NCBI GenBank assembly: GCA_945882475.1
Contig: CAMCWJ010000007.1
Location: 1-22,439, forward strand
DNA from: Bifidobacterium breve
GTDB taxonomy: Bacteria; Actinomycetota; Actinomycetes; Mycobacteriales; Mycobacteriaceae
DNA length: 22,439 bases
Direction of reading: 5' to 3'
Positions 1 through 7,062 of the stretch are shown here, piece by piece; the stretch's first letter is position 1, and each line of letters starts with the position of its first letter. The notes below the pieces were generated by a model. The model saw nothing but the letters and a program-made list of their open reading frames with translations, searched no databases and was not told the origin of the DNA. The position numbers were made by a program, and so were the translations under genes.

Positions 1-1937
1 GGGATCGGGGCCATGACGGCGGACACGTTGTCGGCCACCGCCTTCTCGATGCGCCGGTCGCCGGTGGTGTCCTCGGCGTCGGCGTCGAAGAGCACCTCGC
101 CCTGGGCGTTGACAACCTTCTGGACGAAGTGCGGCCGGCGATAGATGCCCGAATCGGCGATCGTGGCGTACGCCGAGGCCATATCGATGACCCGGGTCTC
201 GTACTTGCCCAGCGCGACGCCGGGTGCGGGCGGGCCACCCAGGCCGTCCTCGGAGAGGGTGTGCTCCACCCCTGGGAAACTCTCCGCCACACCGGCCCGG
301 TGGGCAGCCTCGGCGACGTCCTCGGGGCCGTTCTTGAGCTTCAGCATCAGCCGGTAGTAGCTGGTGTTCAGCGAGCGCTTGAGCGCCTCGGCGATGTTGC
401 AGGTGCCGCAACTCTCGCCCTCTGAGTTGGTGATCGTCAGCTTCTCGTCGACCTTCAGCGGCGAGCTGTCGACCTGGAAGCCCAGGCCCATCCCCTGCTC
501 GAGGGCGGCAATCAAGGTGAAGACCTTGAACGACGACCCGGTGGGCAGACCGGCCTGGGCGAAGTCGAAGCCCGCGGCGTCGGATCCGCCGTAGTAGGCC
601 TTCACCCCGCCGGTGCGGGGATCGATCGAGACCACCGCCGCCCGCATCTCGGGCATCTGGCCATCGAGGGCGTTGTCGACCGCATCGACGGCGGCCTGCT
701 GAGCCTGCGGGTCGATGGTCGTGGTGATCTGCAGTCCCTGGGTGTTCAGCGTCTGCTGGTCGATGTTGAACAACTCAAGGAGTTCGTTGACGACCTGGCG
801 TTGGATCAATCCGTTGGGGCCGGTGGTGAGGTTGGCAGTCTTGGCATCGTCGGGGGACACCGTCTGCGGGAAGACCTGTTGGTCGCGTTCGGCCTGGGTC
901 AGGGCCCCGGTGGTGACCATGCCGTCGAGGACCCAGTTCCATCGCGTCAGAGCGCCGTCCGGATTGGTCGCGGGGTCCAGTGTCGAGGGCCGCTGGATCA
1001 ACGCCGCCAGCAGCGCGCCTTCGGCGACAGTGAGTTGATCGACCGATTTGCCGAAGTACGCCGTGGCCGCCGCCGAGATTCCGTAAGCACTGCGACCGAA
1101 GTAGATGATGTTCAGATATGCCTGCAGCACTTCATCTTTGGACCACTGCTGCGACATCTTGGTGGAGATCACCAGTTCCTTGGCCTTGCGGATCAAACCG
1201 CCGACCCCGTAGCGCTGGTCACCGACGAGTGCGTTCTTCACGTACTGCTGGGTGATGGTCGAGCCACCCTGGATGTCGCCGCCGAAGAGGTTGTTGCGAA
1301 CCGCGCGGGCGAACCCGGTGATCGAGAATCCGGGGTTGGTGTAAAAGTCGCGGTCCTCGGCGGCCAGCACGGCATCGCGAACGTGAACCGGAACCTGACT
1401 GATGTCCACGTCCACCCGGTTGCCTTCAGGCGGAACGATTTTCGCGATTTCGGAGCCATCGCTGGCCAGGATCGTCGAAACCTGGGCGGTCTTGATGTCA
1501 CCGGACTTGGGCACCGACACGATCAGGTAGGCCATGCCGAAGGTCAGGATCGGCAGCGCCACCAACGCGGCCATAGCAACGGCCAGCCAGCGCCGAACGC
1601 CCCAGCCGCCCACCCGGCGCCGGTGCCGATCCGGTGAACCGCCGTCGCCGTCGGAGGCGCCGGCGGACCGGGACGGTGGCGGCGGGGGCGGCGTGACCGC
1701 GGTGCCGTCCATGGCGGCCTTGGCAGCCTCGACTTGATCCCGCGACGAACCCGGAGTGCCGTCATCGGAGACCGGCGCGATAACAGCGGTCAAGCGGTCA
1801 TCGGGGCGAATCCGGCGGCGCTCGGTCGGCGCCTCCCGGTCCTCAGCGCTGTGCCGGGCTCGCTCAGGTGGACCGTCAGCCGACCGCCCGGTGGGCGAGT
1901 CGGATCCGAAGAGGTCCTGACTCTCGTCGTTATTCAC
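1..1937 (-). CDS. ponA1: Bifunctional penicillin-binding protein 1A (PonA1), C-terminus cut by window edge
   Basis: Class A PBP that polymerises lipid II (GT51 domain) and cross-links peptides (transpeptidase domain) outside the membrane. The 645 visible codons show a charged, Pro-rich cytoplasmic tail of about 130 residues and one membrane helix (LAVAMAALVALPILTFGMAY). A glycosyltransferase domain follows, with catalytic Glu194 in EDRDFY and GGSTITQQYVKNAL. The transpeptidase domain has the nucleophile Ser468 in TGSSFKVF (SxxK, Lys471) and SLN at 522-524. The KTG motif would lie beyond base 1. The GTG start at 1937 overlaps the stop of the upstream DUF5318 gene by 8 bases (GTGAATAA), which suggests translational coupling, and it keeps the long tail including DDRLT. 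In M. tuberculosis PonA1 a Thr in a similar DDRLTA context is, as I recall, the PknB phosphosite; Thr50 here is the likely counterpart (inference). Identity is near certain; the exact start is less so. Confidence 0.96.
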   Translation of the reverse strand, partial: MNNDESQDLFGSDSPTGRSADGPPERARHSAEDREAPTERRRIRPDDRLTAVIAPVSDDGTPGSSRDQVEAAKAAMDGTAVTPPPPPPSRSAGASDGDGGSPDRHRRRVGGWGVRRWLAVAMAALVALPILTFGMAYLIVSVPKSGDIKTAQVSTILASDGSEIAKIVPPEGNRVDVDISQVPVHVRDAVLAAEDRDFYTNPGFSITGFARAVRNNLFGGDIQGGSTITQQYVKNALVGDQRYGVGGLIRKAKELVISTKMSQQWSKDEVLQAYLNIIYFGRSAYGISAAATAYFGKSVDQLTVAEGALLAALIQRPSTLDPATNPDGALTRWNWVLDGMVTTGALTQAERDQQVFPQTVSPDDAKTANLTTGPNGLIQRQVVNELLELFNIDQQTLNTQGLQITTTIDPQAQQAAVDAVDNALDGQMPEMRAAVVSIDPRTGGVKAYYGGSDAAGFDFAQAGLPTGSSFKVFTLIAALEQGMGLGFQVDSSPLKVDEKLTITNSEGESCGTCNIAEALKRSLNTSYYRLMLKLKNGPEDVAEAAHRAGVAESFPGVEHTLSEDGLGGPPAPGVALGKYETRVIDMASAYATIADSGIYRRPHFVQKVVNAQGEVLFDADAEDTTGDRRIEKAVADNVSAVMAPI

Positions 1938-2355
1938 TGGCCGTGCGCGCGCCGGTGCGCGCCGTCCGGGTGCGGGGTGCGCCCTTGGCGGGGCGTGCAG
2001 CACCAAGCACGTACGACTTGACCAGATGATTCCAACTGCACGTGCGGCATACCTCCACCACATGAACGGCGAACTCGGGGAACCGGGTGGCCAGCAGCAC
2101 CAACTCCTCGGCCGTGCGCGCCGACCCGGAGACCGCGCCGAGGTGCTCGCCAAACACCCACGAGACCAGGGTGAGTTGCTCCTTGCGACAGATCGGGCAC
2201 ATCACCGAACTCTGCTTGCCGTGAAATTTCGCGGCCCGAAGAAGGTAGGGGTTGGCGTCGCACACCTCGGTGACCCCGGTGCGCCCGGAGTAGACCTCGG
2301 CCAGCAGGGAACGTCGCCGGAGCGCGTAATCCACCTCTTGCCGCTGCAGTCGCAC
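1930..2355 (-). CDS. DUF5318 zinc-ribbon-like protein (Rv0049-type)
   Basis: A 141-residue cytoplasmic protein of the actinobacterial DUF5318 family, whose function is unknown. Two Cys pairs, CPIC (Cys53, Cys56) and CRTC (Cys103, Cys106), about 50 residues apart, look like a zinc ribbon. Between them lies the conserved SWVFGEHLG stretch. The C-terminal 25 residues are Lys/Arg/Thr-rich and probably disordered. There is no signal peptide or membrane helix. The GTG start at 2355 lies 7 bases after a TANNNT hexamer (TACTCT on the minus strand), so the mRNA is probably leaderless. It is the first gene of an operon with ponA1: its TAA overlaps the ponA1 GTG. The constant link to ponA1 suggests a part in cell-wall synthesis or its control, but nothing in the sequence proves this. 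Confidence 0.9.
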   Translation of the reverse strand: MRLQRQEVDYALRRRSLLAEVYSGRTGVTEVCDANPYLLRAAKFHGKQSSVMCPICRKEQLTLVSWVFGEHLGAVSGSARTAEELVLLATRFPEFAVHVVEVCRTCSWNHLVKSYVLGAARPAKGAPRTRTARTGARTASE

Positions 2356-2362
2356 GGTGACC

Positions 2363-2413
2363 AGAGTACGTCGGTGTCCGGCCGAGCCGCGTGCGGCCGA
2401 CCGGCAATACGAT
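2363..2413. promoter_or_regulatory. Divergent leaderless promoters for DUF5318-ponA1 and the DUF1707 gene
   Basis: On the minus strand TACTCT (2363-2368) sits 7 bases before the GTG at 2355. On the plus strand TACGAT (2408-2413) sits 6 bases before the GTG at 2420. Both fit the mycobacterial -10 consensus TANNNT with transcription starting at or next to the first codon. Neither start has a Shine-Dalgarno. The two promoters share the 39 bases between them. Confidence 0.65.
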
Positions 2414-2419
2414 TGAACC

Positions 2420-3268
2420 GTGGCGAACGGTCAGCGGCCCGGCACGCGGGCGAAGGACAGCGACCGCACCGACACCTGCCAGATCCTCGACACCGCCCTG
2501 GCCGAAGGCCAGCTGTCGATGACTGAACACGCCCAACGGGTCAAGGCGGCCACCACCGCCGCCACCCTGGGCGAGCTGCGTTCGCTGATCGGCGACCTGC
2601 AGACTGCCAACGCCCCGGTGCAATTGCCCACGCTGCGTGCCCCCGCCCCGGCGGGCTCCCCGAGAAGTTGGGGAATGCGGGCCGCCGCGGGGGCGGTGCT
2701 GGTGCTGCTGGGCATCGGAATCGGTTGGGGCATCTACGGAAACACCAGCTCCCCGTTGAGCGTCACCTCCGATCCCGGCGCCAATCCCGACGGTGTGGCA
2801 CCGGTCGTGCTCACCCCGCCGCGACAGCTGCAGTCCCTCGGCGGGTTGACCGGCCTGCTTGAGCAGACCCGCAAGAAGTTCGGCGACACCACCGGCTACC
2901 GCCTGGTGATCTACCCCGACTACGCGGTGCTCGACCGCCCGGATCCCGGCGATGCCCGCCGGACGCTGAGCTACACCTACCGCGGTGGCTGGGGTGATCC
3001 GTCCACCCGGCCGACCGGTAGCGACGCCGTTGCGGTGGATCTCGGGAAGTTCGACGCCACCGCCGTGGTCGGCGTGTTGCGCGGGGCCCCGGAGACGCTG
3101 AACATCAAACCCGGCGAGGTCACGAACACCTACCTGGTCATCGACCCGAGCGACGATCCGACCACCCCGGGCGCGGTCTCGGTGGCGGTCTACCTGTCCA
3201 GTGACTACGGCAGCGGGTACCTCGAACTCGGCCCCGACGGCTCGGTCAAGCGGATCAACTACCCCTAA
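2420..3268 (+). CDS. DUF1707 membrane-anchored protein (Rv0048c-type)
   Basis: A 282-residue protein. Residues about 12-62 match the DUF1707 pattern of actinobacterial proteins: a SD.DR....ILD.ALAEGQLS..EH..RV..A..A.TLGELRSLIGDL-like helical module. A linker rich in Pro/Ala follows, then one membrane helix at about 86-106 (GMRAAAGAVLVLLGIGIGWGIYG), then an extracytoplasmic domain of about 175 residues with no domain I recognise (rich in Thr, Gly and Asp, with no Cys after the N-terminal Cys20). Topology is therefore N-in/C-out. The GTG start at 2420 lies 6 bases after TACGAT and is probably leaderless. It is transcribed divergently from the ponA1 operon. The exported domain could sense or bind envelope material, but no function is known to me. 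Confidence 0.88.
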   Translation: MANGQRPGTRAKDSDRTDTCQILDTALAEGQLSMTEHAQRVKAATTAATLGELRSLIGDLQTANAPVQLPTLRAPAPAGSPRSWGMRAAAGAVLVLLGIGIGWGIYGNTSSPLSVTSDPGANPDGVAPVVLTPPRQLQSLGGLTGLLEQTRKKFGDTTGYRLVIYPDYAVLDRPDPGDARRTLSYTYRGGWGDPSTRPTGSDAVAVDLGKFDATAVVGVLRGAPETLNIKPGEVTNTYLVIDPSDDPTTPGAVSVAVYLSSDYGSGYLELGPDGSVKRINYP

Positions 3269-3355
3269 CACCCGGGGCACCGCGACCGCCGGCACTTCGT
3301 TCCACCCGGGGGTTACCGCATCGCCGCACGTTGTTCAGCGGGAGGCCACCAAAAG

Positions 3356-3385
3356 TTGGCGAAGAATATATCGCTCCGATAGTAT
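3356..3385 (+). promoter_or_regulatory. padR promoter with overlapping inverted-repeat operator candidate
   Basis: A -35-like TTGGCG (3356-3361) and a -10 TAGTAT (3380-3385) are 18 bases apart. Inside the spacer, running into the -10, is the perfect inverted repeat TATCG-CTC-CGATA (3369-3381). The AT-rich patch stands out from the GC-rich surroundings. PadR regulators often repress their own promoters, so this is the best operator candidate. A start near 3392 would give a leader of about 46 bases carrying the Shine-Dalgarno at 3424-3429. Confidence 0.5.
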
Positions 3386-3437
3386 TGCCGGAAGTGTCGT
3401 ACCGCCCTAACGAGAAGACCTGAAGGAGGTGACTCGC

Positions 3438-3983
3438 GTGCTGGAGCTGGCCGTTCTGGGGCTTCTTCTCGAGTCGCCCATGCATGGATACGAGCTGCGC
3501 AAGCGGCTGACCGGACTGCTCGGCGCATTCCGGGCCTTTTCCTACGGATCGCTGTACCCGGCGCTGCGCCGGATGCAGGATGACGGGCTGATCGCCGAGG
3601 ACGCCGCCCCGGAGGGCACCCCGGTGCTGCGCCGGGCCCGACGGGTCTACCAACTCACCGACATCGGCCGCGAGCGCTTCACCGAACTGGTGGCAGACAC
3701 CGGTCCGCAGAACTACACCGACGACGGCTTCGGCGTGCACCTGGCGTTCTTCAACCGGACGCCGGCCGAAGCCCGCATGCGCATCTTGGAGGGCCGCCGC
3801 CGGCAGGTGGAGGAACGCCGGGAGGGTCTGCGCGAGGCGATCGGGCGGGCCAGCAACTCGCTCGACCGCTACACCCGCCAACTGCATCAGCTGGGCCTGG
3901 AGTCCAGTGAGCGGGAGGTCAAGTGGCTCAACGAACTGATTGCCGCGGAGCGGGTCGCCCAAGCCCACTCCGAACAAAGCTGA
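3438..3983 (+). CDS. PadR-family transcriptional regulator (Rv0047c-type)
   Basis: A 181-residue PadR repressor. The N-terminal winged helix covers residues about 1-80: LELAVLGLLLESPMHGYELRKRL, then FSYGSLYPALRRMQDDGLI as the recognition helix, then a wing ending in RVYQLT. The C-terminal part (about 85-181) is a helical, Arg/Glu-rich dimerisation domain (RRRQVEERREGLREAI). I chose GTG 3438 because AAGGAGG (3423-3429) lies 8 bases upstream and the protein then begins MLELAVLG like its relatives; the in-frame GTG at 3429 overlaps that Shine-Dalgarno. ino1 starts 54 bases downstream on the same strand, so the two are probably co-transcribed and PadR may control inositol synthesis (inference). 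The ligand is unknown. Confidence 0.92.
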   Translation: MLELAVLGLLLESPMHGYELRKRLTGLLGAFRAFSYGSLYPALRRMQDDGLIAEDAAPEGTPVLRRARRVYQLTDIGRERFTELVADTGPQNYTDDGFGVHLAFFNRTPAEARMRILEGRRRQVEERREGLREAIGRASNSLDRYTRQLHQLGLESSEREVKWLNELIAAERVAQAHSEQS

Positions 3984-4003
3984 AAACCCAAAGCTGAAAA
4001 CCC
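3976..4003 (+). repeat. Perfect 14-bp tandem duplication at the padR stop codon
   Basis: AAAGCTGAAAACCC occurs at 3976-3989 and again, without a gap, at 3990-4003. The first copy contains the padR stop TGA (3981-3983). The second copy repeats that TGA in the padR-ino1 spacer, 35 bases before the ino1 start. Confidence 0.9.
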
Positions 4004-4037
4004 CGACCAAACAGCAGCACACGTAAGGAGAACGTCC

Positions 4038-5135
<1,098 letters not shown>

Positions 5136-5170
5136 TCCGCACCGAGACGCGCGTTGCCGTCGGATCGGCA

Positions 5171-5189
5171 TAACGCGTTATATAGAGCG
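5171..5189 (+). promoter_or_regulatory. Palindrome plus AT-rich -10-like element before the hydrolase
   Basis: The perfect 10-bp palindrome TAACGCGTTA (5171-5180) runs directly into TATATA (5179-5184), which ends 5 bases before the GTG start at 5190. The GC-rich surroundings make this AT patch conspicuous. It resembles a leaderless promoter, but the hexamer is not an exact TANNNT at the usual 6-8 base distance, so confidence is limited. Confidence 0.35.
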
Positions 5190-6083
5190 GTGATCTCCGA
5201 CGACGAGCTGTTTGCCCTCGACGAGTTCGCCCTCCTGGGCGAGAACGCCGCGCAGGCCGAATTCACCGGACCGCTTCCGATAGTCACCCGCGTGGAGCGG
5301 GGTCCGGTCAGCGCGCTGCGCTGGGGCACCGACCCGGCTCGGGTGGTGTTCCTGCACGGCGGCGGCCAGAACGCGCACACCTGGGACACCGTCATCCTGG
5401 GTCTCGGCCTGCCGGCGCTCGCGATCGACCTGCCCGGCCACGGCCGCTCCGCCTGGCGCGAGGACGGTGACTACGGGCCCAAGCTCAATGCGGCTGCAAT
5501 CGAACCGGTGGTGCGCGAGCTTGCGGCCGACGCGGATCTGGTGGTCGGGATGTCGCTGGGCGGACTGACCGCGCTGCGGCTTGCGGTCACCGCACCGGAG
5601 CTGGTGCCCACACTGGTGATGGTGGACGTGACGCCGTCCGCGCCGGAACGACACGAACAGATGACCCAGGCCCAGATGGGCGCGGTGGCGCTGGTTCAGG
5701 GCGACCGGAGCTTCCCTAGTTTCGCCGCCATGCTGGACATCACCGTCGCAGCGTCTCCGCACCGCTCGCGGGAGTCGTTGCGGCGCGGGGTTTTCCACAA
5801 CTCACAACAACTCGACGACGGTACCTGGACGTGGCGCTATGACACCTTCCGCAAAGGCGACGGTTTCGAAGGGCTGTGGGACGACGCAACCGAACTCCGT
5901 GCGCCGACGACGTTGGTGCGCGGCGCGAACTCGTTCTTCGTCAATGACGACGACGCGGCCGAGTTCGCCCGGATCGCGCCGGGCTTTCAGCGCGTGATCG
6001 TGGTGCCCGACTCCGGCCACTCGGTGCAGGGCGACCAGCCGTTGGCGTTGGTGGAAATCCTGCGCTCGGTGCTGAAAGGCTGA
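5190..6083 (+). CDS. Alpha/beta-hydrolase fold esterase-like protein (Rv0045c-type)
   Basis: A 297-residue serine hydrolase. Visible features are the oxyanion-hole loop HGGGQNAHTW after strand RVVFL, the DLPGHGRS turn, the nucleophile elbow GMSLGG with Ser122, and the catalytic His277 in SGHSVQ. The acidic residue probably lies in the region after TLVRGANSFFV. The N-terminus, ISDDELFALDEFALLGENA, matches the start of the M. tuberculosis Rv0045c protein, a characterised esterase. For that reason I took GTG 5190 over the in-frame TTG at 5154. The natural substrate is unknown; the fold also covers lipases and thioesterases. It is cytoplasmic with no signal peptide, lies 54 bases behind ino1 on the same strand, and has its own likely promoter element. 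Confidence 0.92.
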   Translation: MISDDELFALDEFALLGENAAQAEFTGPLPIVTRVERGPVSALRWGTDPARVVFLHGGGQNAHTWDTVILGLGLPALAIDLPGHGRSAWREDGDYGPKLNAAAIEPVVRELAADADLVVGMSLGGLTALRLAVTAPELVPTLVMVDVTPSAPERHEQMTQAQMGAVALVQGDRSFPSFAAMLDITVAASPHRSRESLRRGVFHNSQQLDDGTWTWRYDTFRKGDGFEGLWDDATELRAPTTLVRGANSFFVNDDDAAEFARIAPGFQRVIVVPDSGHSVQGDQPLALVEILRSVLKG

Positions 6084-6137
6084 CGGGTCGCAGGCCGGTG
6101 TCCAACTCGTCACCCTGCCCGCGGGTCCCACCGGTGC

Positions 6138-6168
6138 TAGATTCATGCAAAGTCCAAAGATGAAAGGA
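6138..6168 (+). promoter_or_regulatory. Promoter -10 and ribosome binding site of the DUF4189 gene
   Basis: TAGATT (6138-6143) fits the mycobacterial -10 TANNNT; a start near 6150 would give a leader of about 24 bases. AAAGGA (6163-6168) is a good Shine-Dalgarno 5 bases before the ATG at 6174. No clear -35 is seen. Confidence 0.5.
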
Positions 6169-6173
6169 CCGGC

Positions 6174-6662
6174 ATGACCAACAACCGTGTCGTCGCAACC
6201 ATCCTGGCTTCAGGCATTGTTGTCGCGGGCATCGCGGTCGGCACCGCCTGGGCAGGTGGGCCGGGCGGCGTCATCGACACCCCCTCGGATCTTTACGAGG
6301 CGGTCGGCAGCGGCGCTTTCGAAGACTTCGTCGATGGGCTCGACGGACGCGGCGCGATCGCGGGCTTCCGCGCATTCGGCGCCACCGAGGAGGAGGCCTC
6401 CGCGTCCGTCATCGCCGCCTGCCAAGCCGTCGGCGGGCAGGACTGCACCCGAGACTGGGTGACCAACGACAATCTCTGCATCGTTTCGGTAGCCGATGAC
6501 GACAACGACGTGGTGTCCGGCGGCGCCGGGGTCACCGTGGAGGCCGCCCGCCTGGACGCGATCGCGCGGGCGGCGGCGAACAACACGCCAATGGGCCCGA
6601 ACACCTTCATCGTCATTTCGGGCTGCCCGTCCGATACCCCGCCCGGTGTGGGGCGCGACTGA
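6174..6662 (+). CDS. Small secreted protein with a DUF4189-like domain
   Basis: A 162-residue precursor with a Sec signal peptide: a short polar start, a hydrophobic core ILASGIVVAGIAVG, and cleavage predicted after AWA at residue 27. The mature part has AFRAFGATEEEASASVIAACQAVGGQDC, a later Cys in NLCIVSVADDD, and a last Cys near ISGCPS. A pattern of repeated ALxxCxxxGGxxC with paired Cys is typical of DUF4189, a domain found in small exported proteins of unknown role. The Cys residues probably form disulfides in the envelope. The ATG is set by an AAAGGA Shine-Dalgarno. The stop TGA overlaps a possible ATG of the next gene (TGATG). It belongs to the accessory block between the hydrolase and the luciferase-like gene. 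Confidence 0.8.
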   Translation: MTNNRVVATILASGIVVAGIAVGTAWAGGPGGVIDTPSDLYEAVGSGAFEDFVDGLDGRGAIAGFRAFGATEEEASASVIAACQAVGGQDCTRDWVTNDNLCIVSVADDDNDVVSGGAGVTVEAARLDAIARAAANNTPMGPNTFIVISGCPSDTPPGVGRD

Positions 6663-6721
6663 TGGGTACTAGGTATTCCGCCGTGTTACCGGTCGGTCGG
6701 CCCGAAAGGTTTCGCAGGCTC

Positions 6722-6967
6722 ATGACAAAGCGGGGGGTTATGACGTACCGAGGCATGACAGCAATGCTCGTGGCGGGATCGACGGCGATGGCCCTGATGG
6801 CGGCCCCTACCGCCGCGGCCCGGCCGACCTGCCGAGACACCGGCTCCGCGACCGTCTGCGAGAGCAACGGCAGTGTGTCGATCAAGGCAAGGCCGGGCAC
6901 CACGGCACCACCGGCCAACCTTCCGGTATTCCCGTGGCTCGGCCGCCCCGGCGGCGGTCGGGGATAA
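6722..6967 (+). CDS. Very small secreted mycobacterial protein of unknown function
   Basis: From ATG 6722 the precursor is 81 residues, with a basic start MTKRGVMTYRG, a hydrophobic core MLVAGSTAMALMAAPTAA and cleavage expected around AAA-RPTC. The mature peptide of about 45 residues has two Cys (CRDTG...VCES), then NGSVSIKARPG, and a Pro/Gly-rich tail. I recall similar short exported proteins, with the pattern RPTC...C.SNGSV.IK, in mycobacteria, without a function. The start is uncertain: ATG at 6662 overlaps the previous stop (TGATG) and would suggest coupling, while 6740 and 6755 also leave a workable signal peptide. None of these has a strong Shine-Dalgarno. Confidence 0.65.
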   Translation: MTKRGVMTYRGMTAMLVAGSTAMALMAAPTAAARPTCRDTGSATVCESNGSVSIKARPGTTAPPANLPVFPWLGRPGGGRG

Positions 6968-7022
6968 CCCGACATTCGCGCGCCGGTTGAGATCCTGCAG
7001 CCGGTAATCGGTGACTGAGGGC

Positions 7023-7044
7023 TTTAACCTTCTGTTCACCGCGG
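7023..7044 (+). promoter_or_regulatory. PHO-box-like direct repeat upstream of phoX
   Basis: Two 11-base units stand head to tail: TTTAACC+TTCT (7023-7033) and GTTCACC+GCGG (7034-7044). The second is an exact match to the GTTCACC core described for actinobacterial PhoP/RegX3 boxes; the first matches 5 of 7. The pair ends 5 bases before the -10 TAGTTT and so covers the -35 region, as expected for activation by an OmpR-type response regulator. It fits phosphate-starvation control by SenX3-RegX3 (inference). Confidence 0.6.
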
Positions 7045-7049
7045 TTTCG

Positions 7050-7062
7050 TAGTTTCGCCCAC
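7050..7062 (+). promoter_or_regulatory. Leaderless promoter -10 of phoX
   Basis: TAGTTT (7050-7055) lies 7 bases before the ATG at 7063. Transcription would then start at or beside the A of the start codon. No Shine-Dalgarno is present, in keeping with a leaderless mRNA. Confidence 0.6.

Noticed and set aside
801..1637. Plus-strand open frame opposite ponA1
   Set aside because: It is antisense to the glycosyltransferase and transpeptidase domains of ponA1, with no supporting motif.
1934..3295. Minus-strand open frame (453 codons) opposite the DUF1707 gene
   Set aside because: It is antisense to a gene with a recognisable domain and membrane helix and overlaps the DUF5318 gene out of frame.
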